From Acidobacteriota bacterium (GTDB taxonomy: Bacteria > Acidobacteriota > Blastocatellia > Pyrinomonadales > Pyrinomonadaceae): 64,000 nt of DNA. Shown piece after piece: positions 13,130-21,339 of the stretch (its first letter is position 1; every line of letters starts with the position of its first letter). The stretch is taken from positions 27,231 through 91,230 of the forward strand of contig JAFAZX010000016.1 in NCBI GenBank assembly GCA_019239425.1, read 5' to 3'. A model generated the notes under the pieces. That model saw only the letters and a program-made list of their open reading frames with translations. It did no database searches and was not told the origin of the DNA. The translations under genes were made by a program, and so were the position numbers.

Positions 13130-13387
13130 TTAGCCGGCGTGCGAGAGGTGAATCTCGGCGGGCGCGAAGACTTCGGCGCGGGCGCGCGTGGCGCGGCGGC
13201 GCTCTTCGCGGCGGCGCGCCTTGATCTTCTCGGCGCGGGTCTGTGCGCGCATGGCCAGCCGGTACTCGACGCGGTCGAAGGCCGCCTCCAGCACGCGCGA
13301 CACGGCGAGGGCGAAACCCTCGGACGCGAACACGAGCGCGACGCCGAACAACATGACGACCGCTGCAATCTGAATCACGCTCAACAT
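13130..13387 (-). CDS. Small single-pass membrane protein
   Basis: The 85-residue protein starts at ATG 13387, preceded by GGGGGAAGAG. Residues 3-30 (IQIAAVVMLFGVALVFASEG and following) form one membrane helix. The remainder is an amphipathic, Arg/Lys-rich helix (AEKIKARRREERRRATRAR), probably cytoplasmic. No family was recognised. An upstream in-frame start at 13432 would add 15 Gly/Pro-rich residues and is less likely. Confidence 0.6.
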   Translation of the reverse strand: MLSVIQIAAVVMLFGVALVFASEGFALAVSRVLEAAFDRVEYRLAMRAQTRAEKIKARRREERRRATRARAEVFAPAEIHLSHAG

Positions 13388-13446
13388 CTCTCTTCCCCCA
13401 CTCGCCGGCCGCCCCCCAGCCGCCGGCTCCAAACTTAGAATCTTCT

Positions 13447-13677
13447 TTAAGCCACGCGCCCGCCGTAGCTCGGCGTCTTGAAGCCCATCTCCCCGAGGAG
13501 CGTCGAGTAGTTCCGGCGGAACTCGTCGGAGCGCTGCCGGTGGTCGCGCACCCAGTCGGAGACGACGTCCTTGACTTCGCGCACCGCCGCGGCGGCCGAC
13601 TTGACGCTGACGGCCGGCTGCGCGGCCTCGGCCTTGCGCCCGCCCTTGATGACCCGTATCCGTTTCGTCTGCTCCAT
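13447..13677 (-). CDS. Small hypothetical protein (76 aa)
   Basis: The start at 13677 has a clear GGAGGA site about 9 nt upstream, which decides against a much longer upstream frame. The N-terminus is basic (MEQTKRIRVIKGGRK). Residues 30-65 look helical (VREVKDVVSDWVRDHRQRSD), and the C-terminus has NYSTLLGEMGFKTPSYGGR. It is soluble. It lies 59 bp upstream of the small membrane-protein gene on the same strand, so the two may be co-transcribed. Function unknown. Confidence 0.6.
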   Translation of the reverse strand: MEQTKRIRVIKGGRKAEAAQPAVSVKSAAAAVREVKDVVSDWVRDHRQRSDEFRRNYSTLLGEMGFKTPSYGGRVA

Positions 13678-13861
13678 CGTCTTTATCCTCCGGCCTCGGC
13701 GTTTGTGGTTTCCGCCTCTGACCATTAACGCGTAAAAAACGAACGCGAAGGGTTCAGGATTTTTGCGCCGCGGCCGAAAAAATTTTTCGCCCCGGCGCGC
13801 CTGGCCCCATCCTCTTGTCTGGCGGGGACGCGCGATGCTAACGTGCGGGCCGGAGGAGAAG

Positions 13862-15007
13862 ATGAGTCCCAAACCCTTTCGACGTCTCGCCCTCGCGCTG
13901 GCGGCCGCGCTCGCGCTCGGCCCGCAGGCCGCGCGAGCGCAGGACGGCGACGGCCGCAGCAGGCCGCGGGCGCGGCCCGAAGACCGGGCACAGCCCGAAG
14001 GCCGGGCGCGAAAGGCCACGCCCGAACAGCCCGGCAAGGACGGCCCGGCGGCGACCTCGGCCGGCGGCTGGCGGCTCAAGCGCACCCTGCGCGGCCACGA
14101 GGGCGCGGTCTACTCGGCCGCCTTCTACCCCGAGGGGACGCGCGTGGCGACCTCGGGCGACGACGGGCTGGTCAGGGTTTGGGACGTGCGGACGGGGCGG
14201 CTGCTGCGGAGCGCGCGCGTGGCGAGCGGCACGGTCAGCGACGTGGCCGTCTCGCCCGACGGGAGGCTGCTCGCCTCCTGCACCGACAGCGGCGAAGGCT
14301 CGCAGGTGCAGCTCCGCGACGCGCGCACGCTCCTGCTGCGACGCACCCTCGCCTCGCAGGAGGACGGGGTCTTCGAGGTCGTCTTCTCGCCCGACGGCCG
14401 CCTGCTCGCCAGCGGCGGGCGCGACCACGTCGTGCGCCTCTGGGACGTTCGGACGGGCCGCCTCGCGCGCGCGCTCAAGGGGCACGACGACGCGGTGACG
14501 GCGCTCGCCTTCACGCCCGACGGCCGCAAGCTCGCCAGCGCCAGCGCCGAGCACGACGGCACGGTGAGGCTCTGGGACGTGAGCACCGGCGCGTCTCTGC
14601 ACACCCTGGCGGCGCACGGCGACTGGGTGACCTCGGTGGCGTTCGCGCCGGGCGGCGCGACCCTCGCGAGCGGCGGCCGCGACCACAAGCTCATCATTTG
14701 GGACACCGAGACGGGCCGCAAGATTCGCGAGCTGCACCAGCCCGAGATGGTCTACGAGATCGAGTTCTCGCCCGACGGCCGCCTGCTGGCCGAGGCCGGC
14801 GGCGGCGGCATCGTCCGCCTCCACGACCCGCGCACCGGCCGCCTCCTCTCCAAGTTCGAGGCCCACCGCGAAGAGATCAACGAGGTCAAGTTCTCGCCCC
14901 GCGGCCTGCTCCTTTTGACGGCCAGCTACGACTCCACCGTCAAACTCTGGGAGCCAGACCCCAACGCCCCCGCCCACAAAGACCCGCCGTCGAAGTGGCT
15001 GGAGTGA
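13862..15007 (+). CDS. Secreted WD40 beta-propeller protein
   Basis: The 381-residue protein starts at ATG 13862 after GGAGGAG. It has a signal peptide (RRLALALAAALALGPQAARA, then Q) and an Arg/Pro/Glu-rich linker to about residue 65. The rest forms seven WD-type blades. Typical segments are GHEGAVYSAAFYPEG, DGLVRVWDVRTGRLL, DHVVRLWDVRTGRLA, GTVRLWDVSTG, DHKLIIWDTETGRK and DSTVKLWEPD. Propellers of this sort are protein-interaction platforms. The signal peptide suggests an extracytoplasmic role. It is divergent from the 76-aa gene and convergent with the signalling operon that ends at 15112. Confidence 0.88.
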   Translation: MSPKPFRRLALALAAALALGPQAARAQDGDGRSRPRARPEDRAQPEGRARKATPEQPGKDGPAATSAGGWRLKRTLRGHEGAVYSAAFYPEGTRVATSGDDGLVRVWDVRTGRLLRSARVASGTVSDVAVSPDGRLLASCTDSGEGSQVQLRDARTLLLRRTLASQEDGVFEVVFSPDGRLLASGGRDHVVRLWDVRTGRLARALKGHDDAVTALAFTPDGRKLASASAEHDGTVRLWDVSTGASLHTLAAHGDWVTSVAFAPGGATLASGGRDHKLIIWDTETGRKIRELHQPEMVYEIEFSPDGRLLAEAGGGGIVRLHDPRTGRLLSKFEAHREEINEVKFSPRGLLLLTASYDSTVKLWEPDPNAPAHKDPPSKWLE

Positions 15008-15011
15008 AAGC

Positions 15012-15118
15012 GTAGACAGTAGGCAGTAGGCAGTAGAAAAAACATGCGGCGCGCCTTCAGCCTTCGGGCCAAGCGCGCCGCTTCGTATTCCTACCGTCTA
15101 CTGCCTACTGCCTACTGC
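15012..15118. repeat. GTAGGCA heptamer inverted repeat with GC-rich inner stem
   Basis: Outer arms at about 15012-15036 and 15096-15118 consist of CAGTAGG units. An inner palindrome (about 15045-15082) has the arms GCGGCGCGC and GCGCGCCGC around a centre that can also pair partly. The same inner core occurs at 20359-20398. The response-regulator stop (15112-15114) lies in the right arm. Confidence 0.9.
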
Positions 15119-15492
15119 TTTCTTCCTTCCGCGGCGGTGCGGGTGATCATGTCGCGGAAGGCGAGGAGGTCGGTGATGGGTTTGGGCCAGTGCTGGTCGC
15201 AGCCGGCGGCCAGTGCCCGTTCGCGGTCGCCGGGCATGGCGTGGGCCGTGAGCGCGATGATGGGCGTCGCGTCGAAGCGCGGGTCGGAGCGCAGGCGACG
15301 GGTCGCCTCCAGGCCGTCGAAGGCGCCGCCCAAGGAGACGTCCATCAGGATGAGGTCGGGCGTCTCCTCGGACGCGCGCCGCAGGCCCTCTTCGGCCGTC
15401 TCGGCCAGCGTGACGCCGTGCTCGTCTTCGAGCGCGAGGCGGACGAGGTCGCGGATATCCGGCTCGTCCTCAACGAACAGTATCTTCGCCAT
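15112..15492 (-). CDS. Single-domain response regulator (CheY-like)
   Basis: The 126-residue receiver domain has no output domain. It shows the acidic pocket VEDE (8-10), phospho-acceptor D51 in LILMDVSLGG, the T82 switch in IIALTAHAMPG, and K104 in HWPKPI. The start overlaps the 3' end of the upstream hybrid kinase gene by 23 bp, so it is the last cistron of the operon starting at 20177. It is a candidate phospho-acceptor for either kinase upstream. The C-terminal residues RKQ and the stop come from the repeat. Confidence 0.9.
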   Translation of the reverse strand: MAKILFVEDEPDIRDLVRLALEDEHGVTLAETAEEGLRRASEETPDLILMDVSLGGAFDGLEATRRLRSDPRFDATPIIALTAHAMPGDRERALAAGCDQHWPKPITDLLAFRDMITRTAAEGRKQ

Positions 15493-17530
15493 CCGTAGGC
15501 TCCACCCCCAGGTCTTCCAGCGTGTCGCGCAGCCTTGAGGCCACGTCCGAGAGCAAAAGCTCGCCCTTGCGTATGACGTCGGCGATCTCGCCCGCGAACA
15601 GGCGGCGATCCTCCGGCGTCACGTCCTTGCCCGTCACGACGATGACGGGGACTGAGGCCGTCTCCGGGTCGGAGCGCAGCCGCGCGATCAGCTCGAAGCC
15701 GCTCATCCCGTTCGGCATCATCAGGTCGCAGAGGATCGCGCGCGGCGGCCGCTGCGTGACCAGCTTCAGCGCCGTCTCGCCGGAGGGCGCGCTGCGCGCG
15801 TTGAAGCCGGCGTGCTTGAGCGCCGTCGTCAGAAGCTCCCTCACGCCGTGCTCGTCGTCCACGACGAGGATGTAGCCTTCCCCCTCGCCGCCGTCCGACT
15901 TGCCTCCCACGCTCACGCGGTCGAGCGTGTCCGTGAGCGCCTGCGGGTCGACCGGCTTCAGAAGGTAGTCGGACGCGCCGAGGCTGTAGCCGAGCGGGCG
16001 GTTGTCCACGATGGAGCAGACGATGACGGGGATGCTCGCGAGGCGCGGGTCGGCGCGCATCGCCTGGAGCACGCGCCAGCCGTCCATCTCGGGCATCATC
16101 ACGTCGAGCGTGACGGCCACGGGGTCGTGCTCGCGCGCGAGCCGCAGCCCCTCGGCCCCGCTCGGCGCGCGCAGCACGCGGTAGCCCGCGCGCTCCAGCG
16201 TCTCCGTCAAGAGCGCCGCCGCGTCGTCGTCGTCCTCGATGACGACGACGGCCGAGCGCTCGTCATCACTCTCGCCCGCCCGCGCGCCGTCCCCTTCCGC
16301 GGCCGCCGCGCCGTCCTGCCGCCCGGCGAACTGCGGCGACTCTTCGCCGTCCCTCTCGGCGCTCCCCTCGGGCGCCGAGAGCGGCAGCGTGACCGTGAAG
16401 GTCGAGCCTTCGCCCACCCTCGAAGTGACCTCTATCTCGCCGCCGAGCAGGTCGACGATCTGCCGCACGATGGAGAGGCCGAGGCCGACGCCCGAGGCCG
16501 CGCGCGTCATCGAGCCGTCCACCTGCCGGAAGCGCTCGAAGATGATGGAGAGCGACTGCTGCTCGATGCCGATGCCGGTGTCGCGGACGACGATGCGGAA
16601 GTGCGAGTCGCCGTGCGAGACGAGTTCCGCCTCGACCCGGCCGCGCGCGGTGAACTTCGCGGCGTTCGACAGGAGGTTGATGACGATCTGCCGGACTCGC
16701 AACGGGTCGGTGTAGGCGAGCGGCAGACGCTCGGGCACGCGCAGCCGGTACTCAAGGCCCTTGCGCTCGGCGAGCGACTGCAGCTCGGCGAAAGCCCCCT
16801 GCACGACCTCGACCAGGTCGATGTGCTCGCGGTGAATCTTCATGCGGCCCGCCTCGATCTTCGACACGTCGAGCACGTCGTTGATGAGCGCGAGCAGGTG
16901 CTGGCCGTTGCGCAGTATTCTTTCGAAGGCGTCGGCGTAGCGCTTCGGCATCTCGCCGCCGCGCCCCGAGGTGAGCTGCGCGAGCTGCGCGAAGCCGATG
17001 ATGGCCGTCAGGGGCGTGCGCAGCTCGTGCGACATGTTGGCGACGAACTCGGCCTTGAGGCGGTTGTACTCTTCGAGCCTGCGGTTGGCCTCGCGCAGCT
17101 CCTCGGCCTGCTCGCGGTAGCGGCGCTCGCTCGCGCGGAGGTCTTCCTCGTTCTGCCTGATGCGCAGGAAGGCGAGCACGTGCGCCTTGAGCGCGGCCGG
17201 CTCGATGGGCTTGGCGAGGTAGCCGTCGGCGCCCGCGGCGATGGCCTCGGCCTGGTGCTCGGCCGCCGTGCGCATCCCCGACAGCATGATGACGAACGTG
17301 TCGCGTAAGGTCTCGTCGGCCTTGAGCCGGCGGCAGACCTCGACGCCGTCCGCGTCGGGCAGCATCACGTCGAGCAGGACGAGGTCGGGGCGCTCCGCGC
17401 GCGCGAGGCCGAGTCCCTCCTCGCCCGTCGCGGCCTGCGCGAGCTCGTAACCTTCCGGCTCCAGGATGCGTGTGTAGCCGCGCCTGAGGTCGGGGTCGTC
17501 TTCGACTACGAGTACCTTCTGTTTCCTCAT
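15470..17530 (-). CDS. Hybrid histidine kinase, REC-HisKA-HATPase-REC-REC
   Basis: The 686-residue protein has no membrane segment. Domain order is receiver 1 (D54 in LVLLDVMLPD), a coiled-coil linker (130-160), HisKA with H168 in ANMSHELRTPL, and HATPase with INLLSNAAKF, VRDTGIGI and GVGLGLSIV (about 285-385). An Ala/Gly/Asp-rich linker leads to receiver 2 (D476 in VTLDVMMPEMDG) and receiver 3 (D602 in AILCDLMMPNG). An N-terminal receiver ahead of the kinase suggests it is itself phosphorylated, perhaps by the kinase encoded just upstream. Its start overlaps that kinase's stop by 4 bp. Confidence 0.93.
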   Translation of the reverse strand: MRKQKVLVVEDDPDLRRGYTRILEPEGYELAQAATGEEGLGLARAERPDLVLLDVMLPDADGVEVCRRLKADETLRDTFVIMLSGMRTAAEHQAEAIAAGADGYLAKPIEPAALKAHVLAFLRIRQNEEDLRASERRYREQAEELREANRRLEEYNRLKAEFVANMSHELRTPLTAIIGFAQLAQLTSGRGGEMPKRYADAFERILRNGQHLLALINDVLDVSKIEAGRMKIHREHIDLVEVVQGAFAELQSLAERKGLEYRLRVPERLPLAYTDPLRVRQIVINLLSNAAKFTARGRVEAELVSHGDSHFRIVVRDTGIGIEQQSLSIIFERFRQVDGSMTRAASGVGLGLSIVRQIVDLLGGEIEVTSRVGEGSTFTVTLPLSAPEGSAERDGEESPQFAGRQDGAAAAEGDGARAGESDDERSAVVVIEDDDDAAALLTETLERAGYRVLRAPSGAEGLRLAREHDPVAVTLDVMMPEMDGWRVLQAMRADPRLASIPVIVCSIVDNRPLGYSLGASDYLLKPVDPQALTDTLDRVSVGGKSDGGEGEGYILVVDDEHGVRELLTTALKHAGFNARSAPSGETALKLVTQRPPRAILCDLMMPNGMSGFELIARLRSDPETASVPVIVVTGKDVTPEDRRLFAGEIADVIRKGELLLSDVASRLRDTLEDLGVEPTDGEDTVR

Positions 17531-18741
17531 CGATGTTTCGTGGGCAAGCTCACGGCGAAGGTCGCGCCCGCGCCCGGTTCACTCTCGACGCTGATGCGGC
17601 CGCCGTGCCCCTCGACGATCCGCTTGACGATGGCGAGGCCGAGGCCCGTCCCCTTCTCGCCCTCGCTGCCGCGCGCGCTCCTGCGCGTGAACGGCTCGAA
17701 CAGTTTCTCCAGCTCGCCGGCCGGCACGCCCGGCCCCTCGTCCCTGACGTAGAGGACGACTCCCTCGTCGTCGCGCCTCAGCCCGACCCGCACGGCGGCG
17801 CCGCGCGGCGAGAACTTGACGGCGTTGCCGACGAGGTTGTTCAAGACCTGTTCGAGCTTGAACGCGTCGAGCCGGAGCCGCGGAATCTCTTCGGGGGACT
17901 CGAATAAGATATTGATTTCCTTCCGCTCTGCCAAGCGGCGGTTCAGCTCGACGTTGCGCGCGGCGAGTTCGCGCAGGTCGACCTCCGCCAGGTCAAGCTC
18001 CAGCCGCCCGGCCTCGATCTTCGACACGTCGAGCAGGTCTTCGACGAGCGCGAGCATGAACGTGCTCGAACGCGAGATGGTGCGGACGAAGTCGAGCTGC
18101 TCTTCGTCGAGGCGCCCGGCGGCCTCGTCGAGTAGGAAGCGGCTGTAGACGTCGATGACTTCGAGCGGGTTGCGCAGGTCGTGGGCCGCGAGGCCGAGGA
18201 AGCGGTTCTTCTGCTCGTTGAGTCGCGCCAGCTCGGCGTTCTTCTTCGCCAGCTCGCGCTGCGCGGCTGCCAGCTCGTTGTTGAGGCGCGTCAGCTCCTC
18301 GTACATCTGCGCGTCGCGCTCTTCGGCCGCGCGCGCGCGCAGGGACGAGTCCTTCGCGGCCGCGCGCAGGGCGTTCGCCTGCTCGTTGTTGATGCTGACC
18401 AGCTCTTCGTACGCGGCGACGACGCCCGCGCGCGAGCGCGCGCCGACGACGAGGAAGCCGCCGCGCTGGTCGGCCGCGCCCGCGAAGTGTAGCGCCCGGA
18501 GCTCGCCCCCCCGGCCGCGCACGACCAGCTCCCAGCCGAAGGCCGCGCCGTGCCGCCGCAGCTCTTCCAGAAACGCCTCGGCCTTCGTCCCACAGTCCGC
18601 GTCGCAGAGTTCGTCGAAGCGGCGGCCGGGCGCAAGGTCATCGGCGACGCCGAGGCCGTCGCTGATGACCTCGGTCACCAGGCCCTCCCGGTCGCAGGCC
18701 AGCGCAACGCCGGCCGCCTGTGCCGCACGCCGGGCCGTCAA
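17527..18741 (-). CDS. Soluble histidine kinase with PAS-like sensor domain
   Basis: The 404-residue protein has an N-terminal PAS-like region (1-105) containing C16, C46 and C50. A long coiled coil follows (105-180), then HisKA with H187 in FLGLAAHDLRNPL, and a HATPase domain with NNLVGNAVKFS, VRDEGPGVP and GTGLGLAIVKRIVEGHGG. There is no transmembrane helix, so the signal is cytoplasmic. Its start overlaps the cobalamin-protein stop by 4 bp and its own stop overlaps the hybrid kinase start by 4 bp. Strict coupling to the B12 protein suggests that protein supplies the input (inference). Confidence 0.92.
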   Translation of the reverse strand: MTARRAAQAAGVALACDREGLVTEVISDGLGVADDLAPGRRFDELCDADCGTKAEAFLEELRRHGAAFGWELVVRGRGGELRALHFAGAADQRGGFLVVGARSRAGVVAAYEELVSINNEQANALRAAAKDSSLRARAAEERDAQMYEELTRLNNELAAAQRELAKKNAELARLNEQKNRFLGLAAHDLRNPLEVIDVYSRFLLDEAAGRLDEEQLDFVRTISRSSTFMLALVEDLLDVSKIEAGRLELDLAEVDLRELAARNVELNRRLAERKEINILFESPEEIPRLRLDAFKLEQVLNNLVGNAVKFSPRGAAVRVGLRRDDEGVVLYVRDEGPGVPAGELEKLFEPFTRRSARGSEGEKGTGLGLAIVKRIVEGHGGRISVESEPGAGATFAVSLPTKHR

Positions 18742-19820
18742 GCCGCGCCCCCTTCCGCGAGCCGCGTGGCGGCCTCGACCGCGCCGGCCGCGTCCCGTGC
18801 CGAAGCGTCCGCGCCGACCTCGCGCCAGAGGCCGGGCGCGACGTTGAAAGGGTAGCCGCCGGCCAAGACCTTCACGTGGCGCGTCTCACGTTCGGCGCGC
18901 ACGGCCGCGATGAGTTCGCGCAGGGCGCGGACGTGAGAGGTGATGGTGGCCGAGACGGCGAGCACGTCGGCGTCGCGCTCGGCGATTGCCTGCACGACGC
19001 TCGCCGCGGGCGCGTTCGCGCCGACGTAGAAGGTGTCCCAGCCCTCCATCTCGAAGAAGTCGGCGACCATGCGCAGACCTATTTCATGAAGGTCGCCGGC
19101 CACGCAGGTGGCGACGAGCGTGCGGCCGTTGCGCTCCGTCGAGAAGATGCGCGGGTAGAGCTGCGACATGACGAGCTGCGTCGCGGCCGTGCAGTAGTGC
19201 TCCTGCGCGACGCTCAAGAGGTTCAACTGCCACAACCTTCCGACCTCGCGCTGCGCGCGCTGGAAGACGTGCAGGTACACGTCTCGAACACCGACTCCTT
19301 CTTCAACGGCTTCGAGCACGAGGCGGCTCGCCTCGTGGCGGCGGCCGGCGAGCAGCGCCTCGATGTACCCGCGCGCGAGCGCCGCGTGCGGCTCCGCGTC
19401 TGAGACGAAGGCCGGGAGGTCTGGCGCGACGTGCGGCAGGCGCTTGATGCCCTCTTCGACGTAGCGGGCCGCCAGCTCGCCCTCCTCGGCGGGCAGTCGC
19501 TCGCGCAGAACGTCGCGCAGGACTTCGAGGTTGCGCGCGAGGTCTTTGGCGGGCACGCCGCGCGCCTCCAACATCACCTTCGCCCACGCGACGTAGTCGG
19601 CGAAGAGCGCGGGGAGCGCGGAGCCGAGCGACTCCGCGAGGTAGGAGAGATGATAGTTCGCGTCCTGCAGGCACTTCTCGCGCCCGGCCTGGCCGAAGCG
19701 CCGTTCGAGTTCCGGGTTCAGGGCGTAGTGGCGCTCGGTGACGGCCGCGGCCAGCGCCGCGCGCGCTTCCCCGACGGCCCGCCCGGCCTGCCTCTCTGTC
19801 GCGAGGGATTCGCTGCTCAT
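18738..19820 (-). CDS. Cobalamin-binding protein with CarH-type Wx9EH signature
   Basis: The 360-residue soluble protein has an uncharacterised helical N-terminal domain (1-135) and a two-part B12-binding region. The helical cap contains W197, nine residues, then E207-H208 (LWQLNLLSVAQEH), matching the Wx9EH motif of adenosylcobalamin photoreceptors such as CarH. The Rossmann part contains D243-x-H245-x-x-G248 (GDLHEIGLRMV), with H245 as the expected lower cobalt ligand, then FYVGANAP and LAGGYPF. It has no MerR-type DNA-binding domain, so it probably acts through partners. It is second in an operon with two kinases and a response regulator. Light sensing is an inference; B12 or redox sensing is also possible. 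Confidence 0.88.
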   Translation of the reverse strand: MSSESLATERQAGRAVGEARAALAAAVTERHYALNPELERRFGQAGREKCLQDANYHLSYLAESLGSALPALFADYVAWAKVMLEARGVPAKDLARNLEVLRDVLRERLPAEEGELAARYVEEGIKRLPHVAPDLPAFVSDAEPHAALARGYIEALLAGRRHEASRLVLEAVEEGVGVRDVYLHVFQRAQREVGRLWQLNLLSVAQEHYCTAATQLVMSQLYPRIFSTERNGRTLVATCVAGDLHEIGLRMVADFFEMEGWDTFYVGANAPAASVVQAIAERDADVLAVSATITSHVRALRELIAAVRAERETRHVKVLAGGYPFNVAPGLWREVGADASARDAAGAVEAATRLAEGGAA

Positions 19821-19829
19821 CAGTTCAAT

Positions 19830-20177
19830 TCAAAAGGAGACGTGCTCGAAGCGGCGCACCTCGGCGGTGCCGGGGACGAGCTTGAGGCCCTTCGGGATGC
19901 CGCGGTGCGAATCGTGGTATTCGTGGCTGCGGTGCCAGACCCGAAAGCTCTCCTCGTCGCGCCAGTAGGTGATGAGCCAGAACTCTTCGGGGCGGTCGAG
20001 CGGGCTGATGACGTCCATGCGGACGTAGCCGGGCGCGCCGTCCACGAGGTGCGGGCGCTCCCGGAAGGCGCGCCTGATCTCTTCGGACATGCCGTTGGCG
20101 ACGACGAACTTGCTCACGGCCACGAAGCCCGCGCTGTGCTCGGGAGACACTCCGACGCTTTCCACACACTCCTCCAT
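19830..20177 (-). CDS. ABM-domain protein (heme-degrading-monooxygenase-like)
   Basis: The 115-residue protein is a single antibiotic-biosynthesis-monooxygenase domain. Conserved stretches are FVAVSKFVVANGM, FRERPHLVDGAPGYVRMDV, EEFWLITYWRDEESFRVWHR and HRGIPKGLKLVPG. Relatives include heme-degrading HmoA/IsdG-like enzymes and quinol monooxygenases; the substrate here cannot be told. It is the first cistron of the B12/kinase operon, 9 bp ahead of the cobalamin-binding gene. The start may be a later GTG (near 20150), since a promoter-like sequence ends close to the ATG. Confidence 0.82.
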   Translation of the reverse strand: MEECVESVGVSPEHSAGFVAVSKFVVANGMSEEIRRAFRERPHLVDGAPGYVRMDVISPLDRPEEFWLITYWRDEESFRVWHRSHEYHDSHRGIPKGLKLVPGTAEVRRFEHVSF

Positions 20178-20180
20178 GCT

Positions 20181-20209
20181 CTTAAATGCCCGGGTACGCG
20201 CGCTGGCAA
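20181..20209 (-). promoter_or_regulatory. Possible promoter of the B12/kinase operon
   Basis: On the minus strand TTGCCA (20204-20209; five of six matches) and TTTAAG (20181-20186; four of six) are separated by 17 bp. The -10 element is so close to the ATG at 20177 that transcription would begin near that codon. That favours either a leaderless message or a later start codon. Confidence 0.3.
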
Positions 20210-20318
20210 GAAGCTTGAAAGGCTTCCAGGCGGGGAGAACGGACTTTGGGACTTCAGGGGTGAGTGCATGGTAAGGCTTTTCCGCCGCGCCGTCTAGGAG
20301 AGAGGTACGTTTGTGAAC

Positions 20319-20420
20319 AGTAGGCAGTAGTCATTAGGCAGTAGTCAGTAGGAAAACAGATGCGGCGCGTCTTAACCTTTAGGTCAAGCGCGCCGCATCT
20401 GTTTTCCTACTGACTACTGC

Positions 20421-20439
<19 letters not shown>
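20319..20439. repeat. Perfect 51-bp inverted repeat, GTAGTCA/GTAGGCA heptamers
   Basis: Arms 20319-20369 and 20389-20439 are fully complementary over 51 bp, with a 19-nt centre that itself partly pairs (CTTAACC with GGTCAAG). The outer arm is heptameric (GTAGGCA, GTAGTCA, TTAGGCA, GTAGTCA, GTAGGAA). The inner arm ends in ATGCGGCGCG, shared with 15045-15082. The ABC ATPase gene stops within the right arm (20421-20423). Confidence 0.96.
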
Positions 20440-21110
<671 letters not shown>

Positions 21111-21128
21111 CTGGCGGCCTCTTAACAA

Positions 21129-21210
21129 AGGATGAAGGATGAAGGATGAAGGATGAAGGCGCTGTGGTCTGCCGTGACTTCAGCCTTCCGCCCTCATCCT
21201 TCATCCTTCC
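21129..21210. repeat. GATGAAG heptamer inverted repeat
   Basis: The left arm at 21129-21159 is four tandem GGATGAA units. The right arm at about 21183-21210 has complementary CATCCTT units with some mismatches. It lies in the 5' region of the ABC ATPase gene, downstream of the kinase gene on the same strand. Confidence 0.88.
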
Positions 21211-21245
21211 GTCGCGGAACTCCCATTCCGATGCCCGCCCACAAA

Positions 21246-21260
21246 GGAAGCCGCGTGCCA
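21246..21260 (-). promoter_or_regulatory. Possible sigma-54 promoter for the ABC ATPase gene
   Basis: The minus strand reads TGGCACGCGGCTTCC. The -24 part TGGCACG matches consensus exactly and the spacing is correct, but the -12 part is TTCC instead of TTGC. It lies about 136 bp upstream of the ATPase start. An NtrC-type activator is encoded nearby. Confidence 0.35.
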
Positions 21261-21265
21261 CTTCC

Positions 21266-21296
21266 GAAAACGGACATTTTGAGATGAAAGCGGACA
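21266..21296 (-). promoter_or_regulatory. Possible activator-binding site (two TGTCCG half-sites)
   Basis: On the minus strand the words TGTCCGCTTTC and TGTCCGTTTTC occur as direct repeats 22 bp apart (minus-strand 5' ends at 21296 and 21276), just upstream of the sigma-54-like site. They could be enhancer sites for the NtrC-like protein at 26034-27398. No protein-DNA evidence is available. Confidence 0.3.
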
Positions 21297-21339
21297 CGGT
21301 GTGCCCACTTGCGGGACTGGCGCGTCCCAAAAGCGGGAT

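Noticed and set aside
13763..13861. Earlier start for the WD40 protein
   Set aside because: The added residues are Arg/Pro-rich and would bury the signal peptide. ATG 13862 follows GGAGGAG and opens directly on the signal peptide.
13678..14085. Long N-terminal extension of the 76-aa protein
   Set aside because: It runs across the divergent intergenic region and into the start of the WD40 gene, while the internal ATG at 13677 has a clear GGAGGA site.
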